64,000 bases of DNA from Flavobacterium noncentrifugens. Lineage in GTDB: Bacteria; Bacteroidota; Bacteroidia; Flavobacteriales; Flavobacteriaceae. The stretch is taken from the NCBI RefSeq assembly GCF_900100375.1, contig NZ_FNEZ01000001.1, positions 124,001-188,000 of the forward strand. The letters are read 5' to 3'. The notes under the pieces are model-generated. The model searched no databases, was not told where the DNA came from, and saw nothing but the letters and a program-made list of their open reading frames with translations. The first letter of the stretch is position 1, and each line of letters starts with the position of its first letter. The position numbers and the translations under genes are program-made. Of the stretch, positions 8,770 through 17,862 are shown piece after piece.

Positions 8770-9756
8770 TTAGTAATTCCACATATCTTGTTCGAAATCA
8801 CGGATTTTATCTTTAACCCTTTCTGATTCCAAAAGCTGCATTTGAGAATTTTCTTTCATGTAATCGGCGATTTCTCTATCTCCGTAAACATTCTCTTCTT
8901 TATAAATTGTACCATTAAATCTTCGTGCATTCAACAAGTGGTCGAATGACGTTGGCATGGCTGAATTTCTGTCGTTAAACGCATTGTTCTCATGCAGGAT
9001 TTCCCTAATTGATGGGAAATAGACCCAGAACAATTCAATGTAATCCGGATTTTCAGCACCGATTTCCCTTGCTTCAGGCGCAATAGGGCAAATTCCCAAA
9101 AGCCTGTACTTCAATTCACTCTGACGTTTGTCAAAATACCAGTATCCTTTGATTTTATAATCTGAGATATCCTGGGCAGTCAACTCTTTTTTATTGATGT
9201 ATTGTGGATCTAAAGTTTTTCCAACTGGTGTAGAAGCGGGAGTCGATGATATTACTACTCCTTTTTTATTCTTCTTTACTGAAGCTGGTCTTGCTTTAGG
9301 AAAATAAGCATCATAGTTGGCATTGATTTCTTCTTTACCTGCATCCGTAGTATCTACGTAAGTAAAAGATGAAGTCATGTCTTTAAAAGTTTTTTTCGTG
9401 TTGAAATAACTATCCGAATATACTTCTGTGATCCTACCTGTTTTGATTCCTTTAAGCAACACATCAAACAAAGACCTTCTATCCCTTCCGATATTTGCCG
9501 TATCAATAGGATAATACAAAGGAAAGTTGATTCTTTCATCCAAATCGACAATCTCCCAAGTGGTTTTCCCCATCAGTACATCCCTGTCATGAACGTAACC
9601 ATAAGGTAATGGTTTGTCATTGTCAGAAATAAGCTGGGCTGCCGTTTTCTTTCCGATTTCTTCCGGCGTTTTTGCGTTGAGCAAATTGGATTGCGCGAAA
9701 GAAGCAGAACTTCCGATGGCAAATGCGATAACGATTAAAAAATTTCTATACTTCAT
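8770..9756 (-). CDS. gldN: Gliding motility / T9SS protein GldN
   Basis: 328 residues with a signal peptide of about 21 residues (MKYRNFLIVIAFAIGSSASFA). It is the last gene of a four-gene set in the order gldK-gldL-gldM-gldN, the conserved core of the type IX secretion system. Internal features such as the DVLMGKTTWEIVDLDERINFPLYYP-type region (about 60-85) and the WVYFPSIREI segment fit GldN/PorN. GldN is periplasmic and forms the outer-membrane-attached ring with GldK. It is essential for T9SS secretion and gliding in Flavobacterium johnsoniae. A terminator follows. Confidence 0.95.
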   Translation of the reverse strand: MKYRNFLIVIAFAIGSSASFAQSNLLNAKTPEEIGKKTAAQLISDNDKPLPYGYVHDRDVLMGKTTWEIVDLDERINFPLYYPIDTANIGRDRRSLFDVLLKGIKTGRITEVYSDSYFNTKKTFKDMTSSFTYVDTTDAGKEEINANYDAYFPKARPASVKKNKKGVVISSTPASTPVGKTLDPQYINKKELTAQDISDYKIKGYWYFDKRQSELKYRLLGICPIAPEAREIGAENPDYIELFWVYFPSIREILHENNAFNDRNSAMPTSFDHLLNARRFNGTIYKEENVYGDREIADYMKENSQMQLLESERVKDKIRDFEQDMWNY

Positions 9757-9807
9757 CTTTGTATAATTCTAAGTTGTTTAAGTAGGTTAACGGTCTAACT
9801 TAAATTA

Positions 9808-11349
9808 TTATTGTATTTCGTAAATAACAGAAGCTGTTCTTGACAATAAAATTGAAGAACCTTCCAATTTAGTCTTGATATCAGAGATAATGATCTGATC
9901 ACCTCTACCTGCTCTTGCAAGTGCTGCTTTACATTGTGCATTCACTCTGTCTCCGCTCACGATTACCGTAGCTTGTCCAGGAACTTTAAAGCTGAATCCT
10001 GTTACGTTCAATTTTACTTCGAAATCAAAATCAAGCATTTTTGCAGAAACCTGAGATACTTCAAGACGTGATTTAGCACCTTTTACGCTGCCCACTTCAC
10101 CTCCGATAGCACCAGCCGGAGCCGGGATACTTTTGATCCTGAATACTTTTTTATCAGCAACTGATTTTCCATCAGGAAGTTTGGCATTTACGTTAATTAC
10201 CAATTCACTACCTTGACCTGGGCTCACATTGTATTTTCCTGGCTTACCAGCTTTGCTCATTCCAGGAGCAGAAGCATTTACGTTGTTGTCAGAAACTCCT
10301 GCAAATGAGATCGTGATTGGATTCACAACACCACGGTAAACCACATTCATTTTATCTGCAGAAATCGTAGCTGAATTTGGTCTTGGAACAACTACATACT
10401 TTCCTTCAAATTTCAAAGGAACCGGTTTGTTGTCTTCCATAAAGGTAAAGTTACCATTGATTGATTGTTCACCAACAGCACCTGCAGTCATAGAGATTAC
10501 AGCCTGTCCGTTTACAATTTTACCTGGACCCTGGAAAGATGTTGGTTTGGTGTTTTCGTCATAACGACCTAAAACTACTTTACCTGTAACCGTTTCTCCT
10601 TGGAAGTACGCATTTTTATCCAATACTACCAAAGCAGTATAATTTTTCATCGAAGATGCATCTACAGCCGCTTTTCCTAACAAATTATTGTAAGCATCAC
10701 CTTCTGCTTTTTGGATGTCATTTTGCCAAGCTGTTAATTTTGCAAGTGATGCAATTGCTGGAAAATGCTCGAAGTGATAGTTCAAATACCTTTTGGTCAC
10801 ACCTTCACGGTCTTTGATGTCAGCAGTATTGAATTTAGCTTCAATTTCTTTAATTACAGGAACCAGTTTTGGATTGTTCCCTGCTGCAGCTTTCATATCA
10901 GCTACATATTTGTTCATTGCATTAACGATTGATGTCCCTTTAGCAGAATAATTGTCTCCTGCAAACCAAGTTTCGTCAATGTGCGGTCCTTTATCCATTG
11001 CTTCGTAAGGAAGCTTTCCTGTTTTAGGATCAAGTTCTACACCATTAGTTGCATCCTTTTTCAAATTGTCTACGAAATCGTAAAAAGTTTTTGAGATCGC
11101 AGCAATTTTGTCTGAAGCTGCTTTTGCTTCTCCAAACAAACCTGCATTCTCAGCCCCTTTTTGATCAATCGAAGCCAACAATTGTTTGTTGTTATCGATA
11201 GACGCTTTATTCGCTGATTCAAATTTTTCATTCATCAAGCCAAAAGCAGACAATACTTCTTTTGACATATTAAGAGCCAACATCGCGATGAAAACCAGGT
11301 ACATCAGGTTGATCATCTTCTGTCTAGGGGTTAATTTTCCTCCTGCCAT
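9808..11349 (-). CDS. gldM: Gliding motility / T9SS motor protein GldM
   Basis: 513 residues. The N-terminus is the diagnostic short cytoplasmic stretch (AGGKLTPRQKMINLMYLV) leading into a single membrane helix (about 13-33), followed by a long periplasmic part: a helical domain (about 40-225) and then several beta domains to the C-terminus. With GldL it forms the inner-membrane, proton-driven rotary motor of the T9SS; the periplasmic arm contacts the GldK/GldN ring. Length is as usual for GldM. Located 48 bp after gldL in the same operon. Confidence 0.97.
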   Translation of the reverse strand: MAGGKLTPRQKMINLMYLVFIAMLALNMSKEVLSAFGLMNEKFESANKASIDNNKQLLASIDQKGAENAGLFGEAKAASDKIAAISKTFYDFVDNLKKDATNGVELDPKTGKLPYEAMDKGPHIDETWFAGDNYSAKGTSIVNAMNKYVADMKAAAGNNPKLVPVIKEIEAKFNTADIKDREGVTKRYLNYHFEHFPAIASLAKLTAWQNDIQKAEGDAYNNLLGKAAVDASSMKNYTALVVLDKNAYFQGETVTGKVVLGRYDENTKPTSFQGPGKIVNGQAVISMTAGAVGEQSINGNFTFMEDNKPVPLKFEGKYVVVPRPNSATISADKMNVVYRGVVNPITISFAGVSDNNVNASAPGMSKAGKPGKYNVSPGQGSELVINVNAKLPDGKSVADKKVFRIKSIPAPAGAIGGEVGSVKGAKSRLEVSQVSAKMLDFDFEVKLNVTGFSFKVPGQATVIVSGDRVNAQCKAALARAGRGDQIIISDIKTKLEGSSILLSRTASVIYEIQ

Positions 11350-11397
11350 TTTTTCTAATTAGTTAGTTAAGTTATATTATTAAAAATAGTCAGAAAA

Positions 11398-12036
11398 TTA
11401 TCCTCTGTTGTTACCCATTGCAGAAAGCATACCTCCGTAAACATTGTTCAATGAAGACAAGTTCGAAGTTAAAGATTGCATTTGATCTTTTAATTTTAAA
11501 TTGTTTTCAGCAACTTCATTGTTGATTTGTGCGTTTCTTGAAGCGCTTTCCAATTGGATTTTGTAAAGTCCGTTCAATGATTCCATTTGAGCCGCTGCTG
11601 TAGTCATTTCTTCAGCATATTTTCTTGTTGAAGCAATAGAATCTACTGTAGGAGCTATGTTTTTTGCTGCACCTTCGAAGTTCTTGATGCTGTTTCCTAA
11701 ACTCGCCATCAATTCTCCGTCAATTTTAGCTTCTTTCAAAAGGTTGTCTAGTTTTTGTGACAATAAACCTTGTGCATCTTTTGGATCTTCTTTTTTAGCT
11801 TCTTTCTTTTTAGCATCTCCTCCTGCTAATTCCGGGTAAACCAATGACCAGTCCAATTCATTATCAACTGGGTCGAATGCAGACAAACCAAAGATTAACG
11901 CCTCAGTTACAAGACCGATAATCAATAATGGACCTGCTCCAGGATAGTGCTGAATTTTGAAAAGCGCACCGATGATTACTACTGCCGCTCCCATACCGTA
12001 AGCGAAATTCATTACTTTTTTGCTTAAAAATGCCAT
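11398..12036 (-). CDS. gldL: Gliding motility / T9SS motor protein GldL
   Basis: 212 residues with two N-terminal membrane helices (about 8-28 and 33-53) separated by a KIQHYPGAGP loop that is characteristic of GldL. A Glu in the second helix (TEAL) is a candidate for the charged residue used in proton coupling. The rest is cytoplasmic and helical, with a Lys-rich stretch near 85-95. Pairs with GldM in the T9SS motor complex. Same operon as gldK (57 bp gap) and gldM. Confidence 0.97.
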   Translation of the reverse strand: MAFLSKKVMNFAYGMGAAVVIIGALFKIQHYPGAGPLLIIGLVTEALIFGLSAFDPVDNELDWSLVYPELAGGDAKKKEAKKEDPKDAQGLLSQKLDNLLKEAKIDGELMASLGNSIKNFEGAAKNIAPTVDSIASTRKYAEEMTTAAAQMESLNGLYKIQLESASRNAQINNEVAENNLKLKDQMQSLTSNLSSLNNVYGGMLSAMGNNRG

Positions 12037-12093
12037 AATAAAATAATTTTTTTAGTTAGTTAAGTTAAATTCAAATATAAAATTGGTTAATTT

Positions 12094-13500
12094 TTATCTT
12101 TTTGGTGCATTACCTGTGGTGATAGTACCCATATAATCCTGTACAGTTCTAAAACCGATGTAACTTCTTGCAGTGTCTGCGTATTCGAAATCACGTGTAC
12201 TTACTTGCAAGAAATAAGCAACATCTTTCCATGAACCGCCACGAACTACTTTACGCATATTCTTTTGATCCGGGACGTTTGGATTCATTGTAGAAACGAA
12301 TTCGTAAGAAGCAGGATCATAAGACGAATCCGTCCATTCTGCAACGTTACCTGCCATATTATACAAGTTGTATCCATTTGGCTCAAATGATTTTGCTTCT
12401 ACAGTATATAAAGACTGGTCGGCAGCATAATCACCTCTGTTAGGCTTGAAGTTCGCAAGGAAACATCCCCTGTCATTCTTCGTATAAGGACCACCCCAAG
12501 GATAAGCTCCTGATTCCAATCCGCCACGCGCAGAATATTCCCACTCAGCCTCTGTAGGCAACCTGAAAGAGTTGATCAAATCCCTTCCTTTTTTCTTTTT
12601 AATGTAAGAGTTTTTATACAAGGTTCTCCATGCACAAAATGCTTTCGCCTGTTTCCAGTTCACACCAACTACAGGGTAATTTCCGTAAGCCTGGTGCCAC
12701 AAATAATCATTATGCATCGGCTCGTTGTATGAGTAAGCAAAATCCTTGATCCAAACCGTAGTATCCGGATAAACCTGAACCTGCTCTGTTTTGATAAAGT
12801 CTTTTCTCTTTCCTTTTTTAGCTTTGGCCGCAGCCTGAATGTCCATCCAGGAATAACGGAATTTCAATTTCGTTACATCAACAGTTCTCAAACCATTATA
12901 TGATTCTGCTACAGGAATGTACATACTATCCATAACCTCTGTATAATATTCATCAGGATATTTGGCTGTATCCGTAATCAATTTTACTTTTTTGTTGATT
13001 TTTCTACCTGCATAAGCATCGTCGTCTGTACCCACACTATAGTAGTTCTCATACATGTATTTGTCGTATGGAGTCATTTTTGCAGGATCGGCATCATTAA
13101 ATGCAAAATCAGCAATACTGCCTGCATTTTTCTTGCCTTTTCCGTCACCGCCAGCCGTTCCGCCGCCGCCAACTTCGTCCGCAAGTATTGCCAAACGAAC
13201 CCTCATGGTAGAATCTTTAACCCATCCTACAAACTGAAGGTATTCACTGTTTGTAATTTCAGTTTCGTCCATATAAAAAGAACGTACTGTAACTGTTTTA
13301 GTAGGCGCGTCCTGCACATTGGCCAAATCATCATCAGATTTACCCATAATAAACGAACCACCTGGCACCAATGTCATCCCGTAAGGCTTCTCCGGATGCC
13401 ACTTCTTTCCTTTTACTCCAACGAGTTCACCTTTGTCGCTAGACCCGCCACAGCCAACCAACAGCGCCGAAATTACTGTAAATGCAATGAATTTCTTCAT
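12094..13500 (-). CDS. gldK: Gliding motility / T9SS lipoprotein GldK
   Basis: 468 residues from the ATG at 13500, which gives a normal lipoprotein signal (MKKFIAFTVISALLVGCGG); an ATG nine codons upstream would spoil it. The body is a formylglycine-generating-enzyme/SUMF1-like fold (LVPGGSFIMG near 45; WRTLYKNSYI; FRLPTEAEWEYSARGG; GNVAEWTDS; VRGGSWKD), as is known for GldK, which is structural rather than enzymatic. It forms the outer-membrane-associated ring with GldN. First gene of the gld operon, with a 274-bp leader that holds a -7-like box and a paired TCGAT motif. Confidence 0.96.
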   Translation of the reverse strand: MKKFIAFTVISALLVGCGGSSDKGELVGVKGKKWHPEKPYGMTLVPGGSFIMGKSDDDLANVQDAPTKTVTVRSFYMDETEITNSEYLQFVGWVKDSTMRVRLAILADEVGGGGTAGGDGKGKKNAGSIADFAFNDADPAKMTPYDKYMYENYYSVGTDDDAYAGRKINKKVKLITDTAKYPDEYYTEVMDSMYIPVAESYNGLRTVDVTKLKFRYSWMDIQAAAKAKKGKRKDFIKTEQVQVYPDTTVWIKDFAYSYNEPMHNDYLWHQAYGNYPVVGVNWKQAKAFCAWRTLYKNSYIKKKKGRDLINSFRLPTEAEWEYSARGGLESGAYPWGGPYTKNDRGCFLANFKPNRGDYAADQSLYTVEAKSFEPNGYNLYNMAGNVAEWTDSSYDPASYEFVSTMNPNVPDQKNMRKVVRGGSWKDVAYFLQVSTRDFEYADTARSYIGFRTVQDYMGTITTGNAPKR

Positions 13501-13600
13501 ATAAATTTGGGTTATGTATGTATTCATATTTAAAGGGCGTAAACCTATTTATTATTTTTCAAAAAAGCAATTATATTATTGTAAAATTTATTTCACAGAT

Positions 13601-13608
13601 CAAAAATA
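13601..13608 (-). promoter_or_regulatory. Possible -7 box of the gld operon
   Basis: On the minus strand this reads TATTTTTG, an exact TAnnTTTG match about 100 bp before the gldK start. No TTG is seen at the expected upstream spacing, so confidence is limited. Confidence 0.35.
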
Positions 13609-13634
13609 AACTTAAAATATCGTAAAAAAAAATA

Positions 13635-13671
13635 TTTTATCGATAAAGTGCATAATTTGTCGATAAAATAC
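13635..13671 (-). promoter_or_regulatory. Paired TCGAT motif upstream of gldK
   Basis: TCGAT cores at 13640-13644 and 13660-13664, exactly 20 bp apart, the first in TTATCGATAA. It lies 27 bp upstream (transcription sense) of the possible -7 box at 13601-13608, i.e. at or just upstream of a promoter. 28 of 37 positions match 1305-1341 upstream of the LRR gene, same orientation relative to the gene. The rest of 13501-13774 is very AT-rich with no other recognised feature. Confidence 0.45.
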
Positions 13672-13774
13672 TTAAATCATTGGTATTTGAAAGAAAAATA
13701 CTATTAATCATTCTAAATTTTTTAATTTTAAGCTTCATTTCTAAAACTGATTCAAAATTGGATTTTTTCGATTT

Positions 13775-14923
13775 TTAGATAACATTCTTTCGTTGCGCTT
13801 TCCACCATCTTTCTGGCATTTCATGATTGCAGGCAGCCAAATACTCGTCATAAGAACATGGTAATAACGTACTTTTTTTGAGTTTATTACTCGATGCTGA
13901 AATAAACGGAATCTCAATCCACCAACGATCCGTTTTGTTGCTTTTATAGAAAATCAACTCCTCGTCTTCCATGGGGATAATGTACTTCAGATAGTTTTCT
14001 TTGCTCCCGTATGGATACTCATTTGAACGGTAATGAAACCCTTCTATAAAATACCACATAATCTGCGCAATTAACTGACTCTCCTGTTTTGTGGAATTGT
14101 GATTGAAAATACCAAAAAGCGATACTTTATCACTAATTCCGGCATATCGCGATAAAGAACAAATCTCTTTTCCGTTAAAACCGTTAGGTGTAAAAGTAAC
14201 AAAATTTCCTGAGTCGGATGACTTTACCGACGTTAAATCAACGCAAACGATATCAGCGTCGCGCAAAACAGGCTCAGAAATCGATATATTGTTGGATACA
14301 TCCCCCAAACGATAGGCGTCAAAGAACAATTTTTCGATTAAATCGATCTCTTCCTGCGAATTATAGTAGGTCTGATAACCAATGTTTGAATAATTAAACA
14401 AATTGTTTGGCTCGTCAACAATGATTTTTGTCAGATAAGACGTCGCCGAAATCCCTGAATCATCTTTACCGAAATCAAAACGGCTGTCAATAGCGACAAG
14501 GTTTACCATTTGCTCCAACGTATCAAAAGCGCGGTATAAAGCATAAGTCAGATCCTGTGATCCGCCAATAACAATCGGGATAATGCCTGATTTCAACAAT
14601 TTTGCAATGACTTTGTGTGTTGCAAAATAAGTGTCTTCAAGTGAACTTCCAGACAATATATCACCAAGGTCAGCAATCGAAACATGCCAGTTTCCCGGAT
14701 ATAATGAATAAAATGCTTTTCTGATTTCCGTCAGATTAACCTCAGCATCGTTTCCGGAACCGCGGTTTTCCAGAACGCCGATTATCGCGATCTTGACCTG
14801 ATTCATATCAGGAAAATTCTTATCAGAATGAAAAACGACTTTGCTTCCCAAATGCTGTGAAGACAAATCTTTTACAAAATCAATAATCTCTGATTCTACC
14901 GGTGCCAGAAAATCAAATTCCAT
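13775..14923 (-). CDS. Arginase-fold (formimidoylglutamase-like) protein, metal ligands degenerate
   Basis: 382 residues, similar overall to the ureohydrolase (arginase/agmatinase/formimidoylglutamase) superfamily: motif 1 at 119-124 (IGGSQD), motif 2 at 146-150 (DSRFD) and motif 3 around 225-232 (IVCVDLTS). In active enzymes these read GGDH, DAHxD and SxDxD and bind two Mn ions. Here the motif-1 His is Gln123, the motif-2 His is Arg148 and the second Asp of motif 3 is Thr231. Three of the six ligands are therefore missing and catalysis is doubtful. It sits 3 bp after topA and just upstream of gldK. Annotation as formimidoylglutamase is common for such proteins, but a structural or regulatory role is more likely. 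Confidence 0.8.
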   Translation of the reverse strand: MEFDFLAPVESEIIDFVKDLSSQHLGSKVVFHSDKNFPDMNQVKIAIIGVLENRGSGNDAEVNLTEIRKAFYSLYPGNWHVSIADLGDILSGSSLEDTYFATHKVIAKLLKSGIIPIVIGGSQDLTYALYRAFDTLEQMVNLVAIDSRFDFGKDDSGISATSYLTKIIVDEPNNLFNYSNIGYQTYYNSQEEIDLIEKLFFDAYRLGDVSNNISISEPVLRDADIVCVDLTSVKSSDSGNFVTFTPNGFNGKEICSLSRYAGISDKVSLFGIFNHNSTKQESQLIAQIMWYFIEGFHYRSNEYPYGSKENYLKYIIPMEDEELIFYKSNKTDRWWIEIPFISASSNKLKKSTLLPCSYDEYLAACNHEMPERWWKAQRKNVI

Positions 14924-14926
14924 TTC

Positions 14927-17446
14927 TTATTTCTTTTTTACGGTTGCTGGTTTCTTTTTCGCTGTAGTTTTAGCGGCTGGCTTTTTAGCAGCTACTTTCT
15001 TTGCCGGCGTTTTCTTCGCGATCATTTCTTTAACTTCTTCCAACGTTAATTTGGCCGCGTCAACATCTTTGCTGAGTTCGATCTTGATCTTTCCTTTAGT
15101 AATCACCGATCTTCCCCAACGCGCTTTCTCCACCAAAATGCCTTCATCTTCCCAATTGTGCAGCACTTTGTCTATGTTTTTTTGGAGTTTGTCTTCGATC
15201 AATTCTTCAATATCGGATTGCGATAAGCTATCAAAATTGTATTTTTTGCTGACGTTGATAAATACAGCGTTCCATTTGATAAACGGCCCAAAACGGCCTA
15301 CGCCTTTCTGAACGGGTTCATTTTTATAATGGGCGATCGGCGCGTCGGCTTTTGCTTTTTCGTCGATCAGCTCCTGTGCTCTTACTAAAGTTACGTCCAA
15401 AGGTTCTTCACCTTTCGGAAGCGAAATAAACGCCGTTCCAAAACGAATGTACGGGCCAAATCTTCCAATGCTAACCTCAACTTCTTCGCCTTGATACGTT
15501 CCCAAATTTTTCGGAAGCAAAAATAAATTCAATGCTTCTTCCAAAGTAATATTTCCAATATTTTGTTCCGGACGCAAACTTGCAAAGATCTTATCTTCAT
15601 CGTCCGGCTCACCAATTTGTGCCATCGGGCCGAATTTACCTAAACGAACGCTGACTTGCCTTCCGGTTTTAGGGTCTTTTCCTAAAATCCGTTCCCCGCT
15701 TTCGCGCTCGGCGTTGGCTTCAACTTCTTTTACGTTCGGATGAAAATGGCTGTAAAATTCCTGCATCATGTGCGCCCAGTTCACATTTCCTTCGGCAATT
15801 TCGTCAAAATCCTGCTCCACTTTTGCGGTAAAATTGTAGTCTAATATATTTTCAAAATTCTTTACAAGGAAATCGGTTACGATGGTTCCGATATCTGTTG
15901 GCACCAATTTTCCTTTATCCGATCCTGTATTTTCTTTCAATATTTTTTCGTCAAGTTTCCCCGATTTTAAAGTCAGCTGCGTATAATTGCGCTCCTGCCC
16001 TTCCAAGTTTCCTTTCTCAACATAATTCCTGTTGATGATCGTAGAAATCGTCGGTGCATAAGTTGACGGACGCCCAATTCCAAGTTCTTCGAGCTTCTTA
16101 ACCAATGCCGCTTCGGTATATCTTGCCGACGGACGCGAATATCTTTCCGTCGCCGTAATGTAATGGTTTTGCAATTTCTCGCTGACTTTCATCGCCGGAA
16201 GCATGCCTTCCTGTTCTTCTTCCTCGTCGTCGTGGCCTTCAAGATATACTTTTAAGAAACCTTCAAAAAGCAATACTTCTCCAGTTGCAGTAAACAATTC
16301 ATTGTGGTTATTGGCCTGGATTTTCACGTTCGTACGTTCCAATTCAGCGTCGCTCATTTGCGAAGCCAAAGTTCTTTTCCAGATCAGGTCGTACAAACGC
16401 GCCTGATCGCGGTCGATATTCACTGTATGCCTTGACATATCCGTCGGACGGATCGCTTCGTGCGCTTCCTGTGCGCCTTTGCTTTTGGTTGTAAATGTTC
16501 TGGGTTTCGAAAATTCCTTTCCGTAAGAATGGATGATTTCTGCCTGGGCCGCATTCATTGCTTCGCCAGACAAATTCACGCTGTCGGTTCTCATGTAAGT
16601 AATGAGTCCGGCTTCGTATAAACGCTGGGCCAATTGCATCGTAATTCCAACGGGAAGATACAATTTACGCGCGGCTTCCTGTTGCAAAGTCGAAGTAGTA
16701 AACGGTGCCGCAGGTGATTTTTTGGTCGGTTTTGTTTCAAGGTCCGATACCTTATATATAGAACCGATATTTTTCTGAAGAAAATCTTCGGCTTCTTTTT
16801 TCGTACTGAAATTCTTTGGAAGTTTGGCTTTGAAGGTTTTACCGGCTTCGTTCGCAAATTCGGCAACAACCGAATAAGAAGCAACGGCATTAAAATTCTG
16901 GATTTCGCGTTCTCTTTCGACAATCAAACGCACCGAAACAGATTGCACGCGTCCGGCTGACAATCCGCCTTTGATTTTTCTCCACAACACCGGCGACAAT
17001 TCGTAACCCACCAAACGGTCTAAAACACGCCTCGCCTGTTGCGCATTGACTAAATTGTAATTGATTTCCCTTGGATTGTCGATCGCTTTTAAAATTGCGC
17101 TTTTGGTAATTTCATGAAAAACGATCCTTTTGGTTTTGGCTTTATCCAATTTTAATTCTTCCGCCAAGTGCCACGAAATGGCTTCTCCTTCGCGGTCCTC
17201 ATCACTTGCGAGCCAAACCATATCGGCATTTTTTGCAAGGGTTTTGAGTTTGCTGACCAATGCTTTTTTGTCGGGTGAAACTTCATATTTGGGCTTGAAG
17301 CCGTTTTCGACATCGACCCCAATTTCCTTCGACGGAAGATCGGCGATATGCCCATAACTGGACTCGACCTGATAATCACTTCCGAGGAATTTCTCTATAG
17401 TTTTTGCCTTTGCAGGCGACTCGACGATCACTAAATTCTTTGCCAT
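14927..17446 (-). CDS. topA: DNA topoisomerase I
   Basis: 839 residues from the ATG at 17446, giving the usual MAKNLVIVESPAKAKTIEKFL start. The Toprim domain (about 1-115) has ESPAKA and the DEDREGEAI metal motif. The central type IA core carries the active-site Tyr in ITYMRTDSVNLS. The C-terminal region has several Toprim_C repeats (GKFGPMAQIG, GRFGPYIRFG, GRFGPFIKWN) in place of Cys4 zinc ribbons, then a highly basic Lys/Ala/Pro tail of about 35 residues resembling histone-H1-like tails. Relaxes negative supercoils. First gene of a unit with the arginase-fold gene. Confidence 0.97.
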   Translation of the reverse strand: MAKNLVIVESPAKAKTIEKFLGSDYQVESSYGHIADLPSKEIGVDVENGFKPKYEVSPDKKALVSKLKTLAKNADMVWLASDEDREGEAISWHLAEELKLDKAKTKRIVFHEITKSAILKAIDNPREINYNLVNAQQARRVLDRLVGYELSPVLWRKIKGGLSAGRVQSVSVRLIVEREREIQNFNAVASYSVVAEFANEAGKTFKAKLPKNFSTKKEAEDFLQKNIGSIYKVSDLETKPTKKSPAAPFTTSTLQQEAARKLYLPVGITMQLAQRLYEAGLITYMRTDSVNLSGEAMNAAQAEIIHSYGKEFSKPRTFTTKSKGAQEAHEAIRPTDMSRHTVNIDRDQARLYDLIWKRTLASQMSDAELERTNVKIQANNHNELFTATGEVLLFEGFLKVYLEGHDDEEEEQEGMLPAMKVSEKLQNHYITATERYSRPSARYTEAALVKKLEELGIGRPSTYAPTISTIINRNYVEKGNLEGQERNYTQLTLKSGKLDEKILKENTGSDKGKLVPTDIGTIVTDFLVKNFENILDYNFTAKVEQDFDEIAEGNVNWAHMMQEFYSHFHPNVKEVEANAERESGERILGKDPKTGRQVSVRLGKFGPMAQIGEPDDEDKIFASLRPEQNIGNITLEEALNLFLLPKNLGTYQGEEVEVSIGRFGPYIRFGTAFISLPKGEEPLDVTLVRAQELIDEKAKADAPIAHYKNEPVQKGVGRFGPFIKWNAVFINVSKKYNFDSLSQSDIEELIEDKLQKNIDKVLHNWEDEGILVEKARWGRSVITKGKIKIELSKDVDAAKLTLEEVKEMIAKKTPAKKVAAKKPAAKTTAKKKPATVKKK

Positions 17447-17464
17447 AACCCTTTTTGTTTGGCG

Positions 17465-17472
17465 CAAAAGTA
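17465..17472 (-). promoter_or_regulatory. Bacteroidota -7 box (TACTTTTG) for topA
   Basis: Exact TAnnTTTG match on the minus strand, 19 bp before the topA start codon. A clear TTG at -33 is lacking; the upstream region is T/A-rich. Confidence 0.45.
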
Positions 17473-17573
17473 TGTGATTTTTTTAAATATTGTTTTTTTT
17501 TATTTTTATCGGATGGAATTTTGGGTTTGAAAACATTGATTTTATACCTATTTATATATGCCAATATTTTAAT

Positions 17574-17640
17574 GAACCATTAGGAATTAAGTTCATGAAG
17601 CTTTCGTAAATCTTAATGAACTTAATTTCTTAATGGTTTA
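17574..17640. repeat. AACCATTA inverted repeat, copy 1
   Basis: Imperfect inverted repeat: left arm AACCATTAGGAATTAAGTTC and right arm complementary (GAACTTAATTTCTTAATGGTT), about 25-nt loop. A second element with the same arms lies at 47568-47622. Both copies are intergenic and both neighbour a copy of the other repeat family. The full 17447-17862 gap (416 bp) holds the topA -7 box, this repeat, repeat copy B and the miaB promoter; no gene is seen. Confidence 0.6.
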
Positions 17641-17672
17641 AAAAAAATCTCATTATCATCAAATATTACTTT

Positions 17673-17769
17673 TGGATGAAAATGCCCTAGCCCCGATTGT
17701 AGCAGAAATCCTTTTTGCGCAGTGCAACGGAGTGAAAAGATTGGAGCGAAAAGCGGGAATTAGCTCCTG
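17673..17769 (+). repeat. Dispersed intergenic repeat, copy B
   Basis: Starts TGGATGAAAATGCCCTAGCC, continues CCGATTGTAGCAGAAATCC, a CTTTTT run, a variable centre, then AAAAGATTGGAGCGAAAAGC, GGGAATTAGCTCCT. The opening 20 bases are repeated almost exactly, inverted, at the end of copy C (33221-33240), which helps to define the element's boundary. Confidence 0.75.
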
Positions 17770-17800
17770 ATAAAAACTTTGTTAAACATCGACTGCCATC

Positions 17801-17832
17801 TTGTCAGATTTATCTAAATAAACTTATCTTTG
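17801..17832 (+). promoter_or_regulatory. Bacteroidota-type promoter of miaB
   Basis: TTG at 17801-17803, 21-bp spacer, then TATCTTTG at 17825-17832, matching TTG/TAnnTTTG with normal spacing. The start codon chosen for miaB is 30 bp downstream. Confidence 0.75.
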
Positions 17833-17862
17833 CGTTCTGAATTTTATCTGCGAAAGCACCCT

